From: Spongisporangium articulatum
GTDB lineage: Bacteria > Actinomycetota > Actinomycetes > Actinomycetales > Kineosporiaceae
Length of the DNA stretch: 64,000 nt
Assembly: GCF_044465595.1 (NCBI RefSeq)
Contig: NZ_JBITLV010000002.1
Location: forward strand, 558,001 to 622,000
Direction: 5' to 3'
Shown here: piece by piece, positions 25,661 through 31,960 of the stretch
Layout: every line of letters begins with the position of its first letter
Position numbering within the stretch: the stretch's first letter is position 1
Position numbers and translations under genes: made by a program
Notes under the pieces: generated by a model
The model's database searches: none
Seen by the model: only the letters and a program-made list of their open reading frames with translations
What the model was told of the DNA's origin: nothing

Positions 25661-25713
25661 CGTCGACGAGTGAATCTCGCGTGGACATGGCACGCGAAAT
25701 CGCCTCGTCGACG
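25661..25713. terminator. Bidirectional hairpin between convergent genes
   Basis: Arms 25661-25683 and 25691-25713 match at 19 of 23 positions around the loop GACATGG. The left arm also lies in a perfect 16-bp palindrome, CACTCGTCGACGAGTG (25657-25672). It sits exactly between the stops of two convergent genes, which suits a two-way terminator. No T-tract is present. Confidence 0.6.
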
Positions 25714-25728
25714 CATGGCGGCCCCGGG

Positions 25729-26460
25729 CTAGGTCTCTTCGGGGTCGGCGCCGCGCGCGGCGCGCCCGCCGTCGACCGGGATCACCGTGCCGGTCAGGTA
25801 GAGCGCCGGCGGGCTCAGCAGGAAGTGGACGACGTCCGCCACCTCCTCGGGGCGGCCCACCCGCCCGAGCGGGTGCAGCTGGGCCATCTGCGCATCGAGT
25901 TCCTGGGCGTTGCCGGCGGCCCGGTACCGCTCGTAGCGAGGTGTCGAGATCGAGCCCAGGGCGACGGCATTGGCGCGGATCCCGTGCCGGCCGTAGTCGA
26001 CCGCCGTGGCCCGGGTGAGTCCTTCGAGCGCTGCTTTCGCCGTCGCGTAGGACAGCGCGCCCCGGACCGCCCGCTGCGCCTGGTGGGAGGACACGTTGAC
26101 GATCGCCCCGGGCGTGCCGGCGTCCAAGAAGTGCCGCACCGCGGTCGCCGACCCGACCACGGCGGGCGCCAGATTGGCCTGGATCAGGCGGAGGACGTCG
26201 TCCGGCCGCTCGTGCAGCATGGCGTCGTCGAAGACGGCCGCGTTGTTCACCCACCCGACGAGAGGTCCGTGCTGTTCGGCCAGCCGGGCCGCGCGCTCGG
26301 CGACCTGCGGGTCGGCGGCGTCACCGACCACCGTGGTCCCGGCGCCGTGCTCGGATTCACGCAGGTCGATCGTGACGACGGTGCCGACCCGGCGCAGCCG
26401 TTCGACGATCGCCGCGCCCACGCCCTGCCCACCGCCCGTGACCACGAAAGAGCTTTCCAC
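25729..26460 (-). CDS. Short-chain dehydrogenase/reductase
   Basis: NAD(P)-dependent oxidoreductase of 243 residues. It has the cofactor motif TGGGQGVG (TGxxxGxG form), WVNNAAVF (NNAG equivalent), active-site NVSSHQ...YATAK with the Ser, Tyr and Lys triad, and the terminal VIPVDGG typical of classical SDRs. GTG 26460 is used; GTG 26466 is an alternative with two more residues. The substrate is unknown. A 258-bp stretch without genes lies upstream, between it and tRNA-Asn. There I see no coding potential and no clear motif. Confidence 0.88.
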   Translation of the reverse strand: MESSFVVTGGGQGVGAAIVERLRRVGTVVTIDLRESEHGAGTTVVGDAADPQVAERAARLAEQHGPLVGWVNNAAVFDDAMLHERPDDVLRLIQANLAPAVVGSATAVRHFLDAGTPGAIVNVSSHQAQRAVRGALSYATAKAALEGLTRATAVDYGRHGIRANAVALGSISTPRYERYRAAGNAQELDAQMAQLHPLGRVGRPEEVADVVHFLLSPPALYLTGTVIPVDGGRAARGADPEET

Positions 26461-26724
26461 CGGCACGTTTCTACGCCGTCGACAGATCGTCCGCGATTCG
26501 GCCGGTCGGGCAACGGAATTACCGCTACGCGCCGCTGCTGGATCTCGTGCCAAGGGGGTAGCTCGCCCTGTCGCCACTGAACCAACGGCACCTGTACATC
26601 GAGGCACGCGACGGGATGTGGACGTAGTCAGCCGCTATGCGGAGTCGGCGGAGGGTCTCGTTCCATCCCGCGTCATCCATGGCCGAAGGCTAGATCGAGG
26701 CGTTGGGCAGGGTGTGAGGCGAAG

Positions 26725-26797
26725 CTCCCCCAGTTGGACTTGAACCAACAACCCTGCGATTAACAGTCGCATGCTCTGCCAATTGAGCTATGGGGGA
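26725..26797 (-). tRNA. tRNA-Asn (anticodon GTT)
   Basis: 73-nt cloverleaf on the minus strand. The acceptor strands are TCCCCCA and TGGGGGA. The D-arm is TAGCTCAATTGGCAGAGCA, the anticodon arm TGCGA-CTGTTAA-TCGCA with anticodon GTT, and the T-arm has GGTTCAAGTCC. The discriminator is G, and CCA is not encoded. No integrated element is seen next to it. Confidence 0.95.
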
Positions 26798-27014
26798 TCG
26801 GCCCTGCGGGGTAACCGCGTGGTGCCTGGGCGCGGTCGAGAGTACCAAAGGATGAGGGCCCGTCGCGCACGCCCGGCCGCCGGAAGCGAAGGCCCAGGTC
26901 AGGCGCGAAACGCACAGGACTTTGCCAGGTTCGTCCGATGTCTGGCACAGACCTGTGGGCCAGGTTGAGGATGAGGTCGGGTGCCGATGCCGGGCCTCTG
27001 GAGGGAGAGGGATC

Positions 27015-27710
27015 ATGACGCGGAACCGCCTGATTGCCGTAGTCGCCGCCGTGGGGTTGGCCGCACTCGGAGTGGGGGCGGCCGTGGCCATCCCGGCGAT
27101 GGCCGACGACTCGAAGCCCGCACCGTCCGCCGCGCCGAACGCGCAGCAGTTCCAGCAGGAGCGCCAGAAGCGCGTCCGCGAGCAGTTGCAGTCGCTGGTC
27201 GACGACAAGACGATCACCGCCGAGCAGGCCGACAAGGTCGCCGCGAAGCTCGCCCAGCAGGGCGGTCCGGGGCGGGGCCCGGGGATGGGCCCGGGGATGG
27301 GCTTCGGGCCGGGCCGGGACCTGATGGGTTACGGCAAGCCCGTGCTCGACGCGGCCGCCAAGTCCCTCGGCATGAGCACCGACGACCTGGTCTCCGCGCT
27401 GCGCGGCGGCAGCACGCTGAAGCAGCTCGCGGACCAGCAGGGCAAGGACCTGCCGGCCGTCGAGACCGCCATCACGTCTGCCGTGCGCACGCAGGTGGCG
27501 CAGGCGGTCAAGGACGGCAAGCTCACGCAGGACCAGGCCGACCGGATCACCGAGAACCTCGACCAGCGGGTGAAGGACTTCGCCGAGAACGGCCGTGGCG
27601 GCTTCGGCCTGCACGGCGGAATGGGCGGCGGAATGAGCGGCCGGATGGGCGGCCCCGGGATGATGGGCCGGCCGGGCGAGGGCGGCCCGACGCCCACCAG
27701 CACCACCTGA
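27015..27710 (+). CDS. Secreted Gly/Met-rich protein with helical repeats
   Basis: 231-residue exported protein. The signal peptide is MTRNRLIAVVAAVGLAALGV, with cleavage near PAMADD. Two helical segments share the phrase TITAEQADKVAAKLAQ / KLTQDQADRITENLDQ, separated by a GPGMGPGMGFGPG linker. The C-terminus is a Gly/Met-rich tail that repeats GGMG and GRMGG. The helical units resemble DUF2680-like or Spy/CpxP-type periplasmic helices, but I do not assign a family. ATG 27015 has a GAGGGAGAGGG ribosome-binding site. Met and His richness might mean metal binding (inference). The 217 bp upstream hold no gene. Confidence 0.75.
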   Translation: MTRNRLIAVVAAVGLAALGVGAAVAIPAMADDSKPAPSAAPNAQQFQQERQKRVREQLQSLVDDKTITAEQADKVAAKLAQQGGPGRGPGMGPGMGFGPGRDLMGYGKPVLDAAAKSLGMSTDDLVSALRGGSTLKQLADQQGKDLPAVETAITSAVRTQVAQAVKDGKLTQDQADRITENLDQRVKDFAENGRGGFGLHGGMGGGMSGRMGGPGMMGRPGEGGPTPTSTT

Positions 27711-27733
27711 TCTCGGGCTGACCTCGGGTGTGA

Positions 27734-27739
27734 CAACCT
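27734..27739 (+). promoter_or_regulatory. -10-like CAACCT 6 nt before ATG 27746
   Basis: CAACCT, spacer CACGCC, ATG; leaderless-type arrangement. Confidence 0.4.
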
Positions 27740-27745
27740 CACGCC

Positions 27746-28624
27746 ATGGCTGAACCTCTGGACGTCGGCGTGATCGGGCTCGGCACGATGGGTGCGCCCA
27801 TGGCGCGGCACCTCGTCGAGGCCGGGCACCGGGTCACCGTGTGGAACCGGACCCGGGCCAAGGAGGAGCCGCTCGCGGCGCTGGGAGCCGCGCGGGCGTC
27901 GTCCCCCGCCGAGGCGGCGGGTGGGGCGGACGTCGTCCTGACCTGCGTCAGCGACGAACCCGACCTCCGGGAGGTCGTGTTGGGGCCGGACGGCGTGGCG
28001 CAGCGGCTGGCGTCCGGCGCGGTGCTGGTCGACTCGTCGACCGTGTCGCCGACGCTCGCGCGCGAGCTGGCTTCGGTGCTGGACGACGGGGGCCGGCTGT
28101 TCGTCGACGCGCCCGTGAGCGGGGGGTCGGAGGGTGCGCAGAAGGGCACGCTGACGGTGTTCGCCGGCGGGTCGGACGCGGCGGTGGCGAAGGCGCGTCC
28201 GGTGCTGGAGGCGTTCAGCGGGCGGATCACGCACCTCGGGCCGGCCGGGGCGGGGCAGGCGGCGAAGGCCGTGAACCAGCTGGTGATCGCCGGGGCGTAC
28301 GCGGCGCTCGGCGAGGGGCTCGTGTACGGGCAGGCGGCCGGGCTGCCGATGGACGCGTTGGTCGAGGCCCTGCTCGGCGGGGCGGCCAACTCGTGGATCG
28401 TGGCCAACCGCAGCGCCAACGTGATCTCCGGGTCGTACCCGCTGGGGTTCCGGACGTCGCTGCACCTCAAGGACGTGCGGATCGGGCTGCGCGAGGCGTC
28501 GGCGCTGGGTCTGGAGCTGCCCGTGGCCGACCTGGTCGCCTCATTGGAGCAGCGGCTGGTCGACGCCGGGTACGCCGACGAGGACGTCTCGAACCTGGCT
28601 CGGATCGTGCGCGGCGAGGCCTGA
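27746..28624 (+). CDS. NAD(P)-dependent beta-hydroxyacid dehydrogenase
   Basis: 292 residues of the 3-hydroxyisobutyrate/6-phosphogluconate dehydrogenase family. The cofactor motif is VGVIGLGTMGAPMARHL, followed by VTVWNRTR. The substrate-binding signature is DAPVSGGSEGAQKGTLT, and the catalytic Lys region is GAGQAAKAVNQLV. The C-terminal helical domain ends with LKDVRIGLREASALGLELP. The exact substrate (hydroxyisobutyrate, tartronate semialdehyde or another) cannot be decided. It is followed by rpmG after 78 bp that hold a regulatory site. Confidence 0.9.
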   Translation: MAEPLDVGVIGLGTMGAPMARHLVEAGHRVTVWNRTRAKEEPLAALGAARASSPAEAAGGADVVLTCVSDEPDLREVVLGPDGVAQRLASGAVLVDSSTVSPTLARELASVLDDGGRLFVDAPVSGGSEGAQKGTLTVFAGGSDAAVAKARPVLEAFSGRITHLGPAGAGQAAKAVNQLVIAGAYAALGEGLVYGQAAGLPMDALVEALLGGAANSWIVANRSANVISGSYPLGFRTSLHLKDVRIGLREASALGLELPVADLVASLEQRLVDAGYADEDVSNLARIVRGEA

Positions 28625-28668
28625 GCTCCGGGTGGAATAGCTCCATGGGGTGGGTGGTTACAGGCTAT

Positions 28669-28683
28669 CGAGAATCGTTCTCA
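28669..28683 (+). promoter_or_regulatory. Candidate Zur box upstream of zinc-free L33
   Basis: CGAGAATCGTTCTCA contains the perfect palindrome GAGAA-TCG-TTCTC (28670-28682). It resembles actinomycete Zur sites of the TGANAATCNTTNTCA type. It lies 20 bp before the rpmG start and would cover its promoter. Zur repression of zinc-free ribosomal paralogues is known in streptomycetes and mycobacteria. Confidence 0.6.
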
Positions 28684-28702
28684 GGCCTGTAGGAGGTTGG
28701 TC

Positions 28703-28867
28703 ATGGCTCGCACCGAGCTCCGCCCGATCGTCAAGCTCCGCTCCACCGCCGGCACCGGGTTCACGTACGTGACCCGCAAGAACCGGCGGAACGACCCCGA
28801 CCGCCTGGTGCTGCGCAAGTACGACCCGCGCGCGCGCCAGCACGTGGAGTTCCGCGAGGAGCGTTGA
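28703..28867 (+). CDS. rpmG: 50S ribosomal protein L33, zinc-free (C-) form
   Basis: 54-residue ribosomal protein with the L33 pattern MARTELRPIVKLRST and GFTYVTRKNRRNDPDRLVLRKYDP. The cysteine pairs of the zinc-binding form are absent, so this is the C- paralogue that replaces the zinc form under zinc starvation. AGGAGG (28691-28696) is a clear ribosome-binding site before ATG 28703. A candidate Zur operator precedes it and a strong terminator follows. The usual partners (rpmB, rpsN, rpsR copies) are not next to it. Confidence 0.95.
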   Translation: MARTELRPIVKLRSTAGTGFTYVTRKNRRNDPDRLVLRKYDPRARQHVEFREER

Positions 28868-28885
28868 GCCTGACCGGCTGATGCA

Positions 28886-28928
28886 GGGGCGGGCGGTGCC
28901 AACGGGTGCCGCCCGCTCCTGGCTTTTG
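28886..28928 (+). terminator. Rho-independent terminator after rpmG
   Basis: GC-rich hairpin. GGGGCGGGCGGTGCC pairs with GGTGCCGCCCGCTCC around a short AAC(G) loop, followed by GGCTTTTG. The clear stem and the T-run 19 bp after the stop make it the best intrinsic terminator in the window. Confidence 0.75.
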
Positions 28929-28944
28929 TCCGGACGGCGTCTGC

Positions 28945-29508
28945 TCAGACCGCGGTGCGGTGGTTGACGACGCTCGCGATGTCGAACGCCTGCGGCTCGG
29001 TGCCGCGCTGGAACAGGTGGGCCGCTTCGAGATAGCCCTCGGGGCCGGGGTGCGACGCGATCGCCGCCTCGACGGTCGCGGTGATGTGTCCCAGCGCCGT
29101 GTACTCGTCGGGCCCCAGGTCGCGTAGCGCCCGGTCGAGGTCCCGTCCGACGGCGTTGCCCCAGGTCAGGAACCGGTGCGTGTTCGTGCGGCTGATCACC
29201 TCGAACCCGACGCGCAGGCCGCGGCGCCGGCGGTGGTGGTCGACGACGTTCGTCAGCGGGATCGACAACGTCCCCTGCAGGCGGTTCACCGAGTGCGCGA
29301 CGAACGCGACCCGCAGGTTCGTCACGTACAACCGCCCGCCCACCCCCTCGATCGACGGGCGTGGCAGCCAACCCGGCATCCGGGCGGCCACGGGCAGTTG
29401 CAACCCGTAGGACGCACGGTCGACGAGCGCCGTGGCCAGGTACCGGCCGCGGACCTCCTCGCCCGTGAACGCCTTGAGCCCCACCTGTCCACCGTCCTTG
29501 GCCGACAC
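28945..29508 (-). CDS. Hypothetical PH-like/GRAM-type protein
   Basis: 187 residues, no signal or membrane segment. The middle has alternating strands: GVGGRLYVTNLRVAFVAHS, GTLSIPLTNVVDHHRRRRG, VGFEVISRTNTHRFLTWGN. These are followed by a helix with DLDRALRDLGPDEYTALGH. The YVTNLRV...IPLTNV pattern is that of GRAM/PH-like domains, an inference from strand pattern only. Start GTG 29508 is uncertain; GTG 29484 would fit as well. It is convergent with rpmG and lies next to the terminator. Confidence 0.6.
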   Translation of the reverse strand: MSAKDGGQVGLKAFTGEEVRGRYLATALVDRASYGLQLPVAARMPGWLPRPSIEGVGGRLYVTNLRVAFVAHSVNRLQGTLSIPLTNVVDHHRRRRGLRVGFEVISRTNTHRFLTWGNAVGRDLDRALRDLGPDEYTALGHITATVEAAIASHPGPEGYLEAAHLFQRGTEPQAFDIASVVNHRTAV

Positions 29509-29593
29509 TCCGCCCCGACGTACGACGTCGTGGCCCCCGCTCAAGGTTGCCTCAAGATCCGGCCGCGCGGGAGGGCGTCGGAGTGAGCTTGGC

Positions 29594-29599
29594 TAGGCT
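29594..29599 (+). promoter_or_regulatory. -10-like TAGGCT before tRNA-Met
   Basis: TAGGCT ends 9 nt before the first base of the tRNA, the expected place for its -10 element. Confidence 0.45.
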
Positions 29600-29608
29600 G
29601 TCCGGCGC

Positions 29609-29682
29609 GGGGCAGTAGCTCAACAGGTCAGAGCAGCGAACTCATAATTCGTCGGTCGCGGGTTCGAACCCCGCCTGCCCCA
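29609..29682 (+). tRNA. tRNA with CAT anticodon, probably elongator Met
   Basis: 74-nt cloverleaf with acceptor GGGGCAG / CTGCCCC, D-arm TAGCTCAACAGGTCAGAGCA, anticodon arm GCGAA-CTCATAA-TTCGT (anticodon CAT) and T-arm GCGGGTTCGAACCCCGC. The paired first base argues against an initiator tRNA. The isoleucine-2 (lysidine) type cannot be fully excluded from sequence alone. CCA is not encoded. Confidence 0.92.
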
Positions 29683-29714
29683 CTGTGGACCTGCTGGTGA
29701 TCATGCCGCTCAGG

Positions 29715-29720
29715 CAGACT
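29715..29720 (+). promoter_or_regulatory. -10-like CAGACT 7 nt before ATG 29728
   Basis: CAGACT, spacer CGTCCGG, ATG; leaderless-type start for the lysozyme. Confidence 0.4.
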
Positions 29721-29727
29721 CGTCCGG

Positions 29728-30405
29728 ATGTGGTCACGGGTGGCGCGGCGGGTCGCCCTGTGGGTGGCCATGCTGGGGGTCGTGGCCGCGGTCGTCTGGG
29801 TGGCGTTGCCGCACTACCGACCCGGGCTCGCCGCGGGGGAGCGGTACGGCATCGATGTCTCCGCGCACCAGGGCCGGGTCGCCTGGCGGGCGGTCGCTGC
29901 GGACGACATCGACTTCGCTTACCCCAAGGCGAGTGAGGGTGGTGACTTCGTCGACGAGCGGTTCGCCGAGAACTGGCGCGACGCGCACGCGGCGGGGCTC
30001 GATCGCGGGGCGTACCACTTCTTCACCTTGTGCCGGCCCGGTGCCGATCAGGCCGCCAACTTCCTGCGTACGGTCCCGCCCGACCCGACGGCGCTCGCCC
30101 CCGCGGTCGACCTGGAGCTGAAGGGCAACTGCTCACGGCGCCCCACCCGCCCGCAGTTCGCCGCCGAGCTCGACGCGTTCGTCACGCGGGTCGAGAAGGC
30201 CTGGGGCCGAACGATGATCGTCTACACCAACGACGACTTCGACGACCTCTACCCCGTCCGCGACCAGGGTCGCCCGCTGTGGGAGGCGACGTATTACCGC
30301 CGGCCCGAGGAACGGACCTGGACGATCTGGCAGGTCACGGCCCTGGCGTCGATCGACGGGGTCAACGGCGGTGCGGACCTCGACATCCAGCGCCAGGTCC
30401 GCTGA
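29728..30405 (+). CDS. GH25-family lysozyme, membrane-anchored or secreted
   Basis: 225-residue muramidase-like protein. An N-terminal hydrophobic helix VALWVAMLGVVAAVVWVAL (about 9-27) acts as signal or anchor. The GH25 fold shows RYGIDVSAHQGRV, IDFAYPKASEGGDF, GAYHFFTL, AVDLELKGNC and MIVYTNDDF, ending in GGADLDIQRQV. The catalytic candidates are the Asp and Glu in DLELKG plus the first-strand Asp. It would cut peptidoglycan between N-acetylmuramate and N-acetylglucosamine outside the cell. It appears as a single gene. Confidence 0.9.
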   Translation: MWSRVARRVALWVAMLGVVAAVVWVALPHYRPGLAAGERYGIDVSAHQGRVAWRAVAADDIDFAYPKASEGGDFVDERFAENWRDAHAAGLDRGAYHFFTLCRPGADQAANFLRTVPPDPTALAPAVDLELKGNCSRRPTRPQFAAELDAFVTRVEKAWGRTMIVYTNDDFDDLYPVRDQGRPLWEATYYRRPEERTWTIWQVTALASIDGVNGGADLDIQRQVR

Positions 30406-30547
30406 CCGTCGACGTCCCGGATGGGAAATCCGGCGCCCCGGGCTTAGCCTGCGAAGAGCGGGACCATCCGCGCATCGGCAGGAGAGCCGGCGCCGTCCCC
30501 ATGCAGCACGAGACGGTCGCCGCGCGGCCGGGGCGGGAGCGCCGACC
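30406..30547 (+). promoter_or_regulatory. Intergenic leader with TAGCCT -10 and about 90-nt untranslated region
   Basis: TAGCCT at 30445-30450 would start a transcript near 30457, leaving about 90 nt before ATG 30548. The leader can form GC hairpins such as GCGGGA/TCCGC and contains GGCAGGAGAGCCGGCGCC. I could not match it to a riboswitch class. Confidence 0.35.
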
Positions 30548-30838
30548 ATGTCGGAACCGAGCGCAGGAACACCCGGGGGTCACGGAGCATCCGGAACACC
30601 GGTCAAGAACCAGTACCGGACGACGCCCGCCTATCAGCTGGACGACCGGCGGTTGGTGCTGCGTGGCGGGACCCTGGACGGGCAGGAGTGGACGGGCGTC
30701 GTCGACGTCGGTAAGCGGGTTTTCTGCGGCTCGGGCGAATGGTCCACGGACGGCGTGTATCTCGTCACCGCGCAGCTCGAGCGGGCCGCGGACGGTCAGG
30801 AGGCGAACGTCGCGGTACCGGCCTTCGCACCCGAATGA
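30548..30838 (+). CDS. Small conserved actinobacterial protein, unknown function
   Basis: 96 residues. The first 20 are low-complexity Gly/Ser/Pro. The rest is a compact beta-rich domain with YRTTPAYQLDDRRLVLRGG, GQEWTGVVDVGKRVFCGSG and YLVTAQLERAADGQEANVAV. One Cys and no membrane segment. I know no function for it. It has a roughly 90-nt leader and a GGGAGC ribosome-binding site 9 nt upstream of the ATG. It is convergent with the next gene across 14 bp. Confidence 0.7.
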   Translation: MSEPSAGTPGGHGASGTPVKNQYRTTPAYQLDDRRLVLRGGTLDGQEWTGVVDVGKRVFCGSGEWSTDGVYLVTAQLERAADGQEANVAVPAFAPE

Positions 30839-30852
30839 GGTTTCCGGGTGAG

Positions 30853-31218
30853 TCACCGTTCCCAGGGGGCCTCGTCGCCCATCTTGGCGTAGTACTTCGC
30901 CAGATGGCTCTTCACCCGGTCGATGTCGCCCTTCGGCAGGTCCACCCCGCCGCGTGAGCCCTGCAAGACGTTCCCGGCCGCCATCATGCCGCGCGGGACC
31001 GCGACGAGCTTCCCGTCGACGACGTCGGCGATCAGCAACTTGTAGGCCGTGAAGTTCTGCTTCTCGTCGCCGTCGTACCAGACGTGCGCTTCACGGTACT
31101 TCTCGTTCGGTTCGTCCTCGGCGCCGGCCCACGTCCGGACGCGCTTCTCGGCGGCGGCGCCGTCCCACTCGCGGTCGCGGTCGGCCAGCGGGAGATCCTT
31201 GAACGCTGAAACGGTCAT
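30853..31218 (-). CDS. Hypothetical protein, possible phage-head-like module
   Basis: 121 residues, charged and soluble. It starts MTVSAFKDLPLADRDREWDG, then KYREAHVWYDGDEKQNFTAYK, LIADVVDGKLVAVPRGMMAA, LQGSRGGVDLPKGDIDRVKS and HLAKYYAKMGDEAPWE. From memory the layout resembles short modules found in some actinophage prohead-protease genes and also as free-standing chromosomal genes; this is a weak assignment. It overlaps the flavodoxin-like gene by 4 nt and follows it in one unit, with no phage genes around. Confidence 0.6.
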   Translation of the reverse strand: MTVSAFKDLPLADRDREWDGAAAEKRVRTWAGAEDEPNEKYREAHVWYDGDEKQNFTAYKLLIADVVDGKLVAVPRGMMAAGNVLQGSRGGVDLPKGDIDRVKSHLAKYYAKMGDEAPWER

Positions 31219-31838
31219 GACGACTCCTTCGGGGGATAGGGGGAGGACTTCAGGAATCGGGCGACGTGCACGGCGTTGGCGGCCAGCGTGGCGGTCGTGC
31301 TCGCCACGGCTTCGGGGGTCTCGTCGAGGTCCTTGTAGTCGACGCCCTCCATGGCCCGGCCCACCCAGTAGGTGACCCCGCCGGCCGGGATGGTGAACCC
31401 GACGTCGTTGAGCGCCTGGAAGACGTCGGCGCTGACACTGTGCGCGCCGTCCTCGTTGCCCACCACGGCGGCGACCGCGACCTTGCCGTACGTCGGGGGC
31501 AGCCCGGTCGCCTCATCCGTCTCGGACAGTTCCGCGTCGAGCCGTTCCAGCGCCCGCTTGCTGACGCTGCTCAGCTGCCCCATCCAGATCGGCGTGGCCA
31601 GCACGAGGATGTCGGCGGCGAGGAGCTGCCGACGAAGAGCAGGCCAGGCGTCGCCGTCGCCCATGTCGACCTCGACGCCCGGTTTGATGTCGTGGTCCAC
31701 CAACCGCACCACCGACCCCTCGACGCCGTGACTGCGCAGGTCGCCCAGCACCTGCCGGCCGAGCAGTTCGCTGCTGGACTCGCTGGGTGTGGGGCGGAGG
31801 GTCCCGACCAGGACCAGGGCGGTGAGGGCGTCGGTCAT
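31215..31838 (-). CDS. NADPH-dependent FMN reductase/flavodoxin-like protein
   Basis: 207 residues with a flavodoxin-like fold. The first strand is ALVLVGTLRPTPSESSSELL (phosphate-binding loop with Ser/Thr), followed by DILVLATPIWMGQLSSVSKR, the typical P-I-W flavin contact, and VAAVVGNEDGAHSVSADVF. It probably binds FMN and transfers electrons from NAD(P)H. The ATG at 31838 is supported by the first strand beginning directly after it. It is transcribed away from the pyruvate-oxidase gene and is coupled to the small downstream protein. Confidence 0.85.
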   Translation of the reverse strand: MTDALTALVLVGTLRPTPSESSSELLGRQVLGDLRSHGVEGSVVRLVDHDIKPGVEVDMGDGDAWPALRRQLLAADILVLATPIWMGQLSSVSKRALERLDAELSETDEATGLPPTYGKVAVAAVVGNEDGAHSVSADVFQALNDVGFTIPAGGVTYWVGRAMEGVDYKDLDETPEAVASTTATLAANAVHVARFLKSSPYPPKESS

Positions 31839-31960
31839 GGCCTCATCCTGAACCGGCTTCCCGCCGAAGCATCTGGAGACGGCCGCTGCGCAACCGGGCC
31901 GTCGGTCGGGCGGTGTCGTGTCGGAATGCGCACCCTCTCGGCTAGGTCGACGGTGAAGGC

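Noticed and set aside
26467..27014. Integrated element next to tRNA-Asn
   Set aside because: No integrase, no duplicated tRNA end and no composition change; only short gene-free gaps.
30457..30547. Glycine riboswitch
   Set aside because: The GGAGAG...GGCGCC phrase recalls it, but the conserved second half (AAGGAGCAA-type) is missing.
30853..31218. Prophage remnant
   Set aside because: The small protein resembles a phage head module, but no other phage gene is near and it is coupled to a flavodoxin-like gene.
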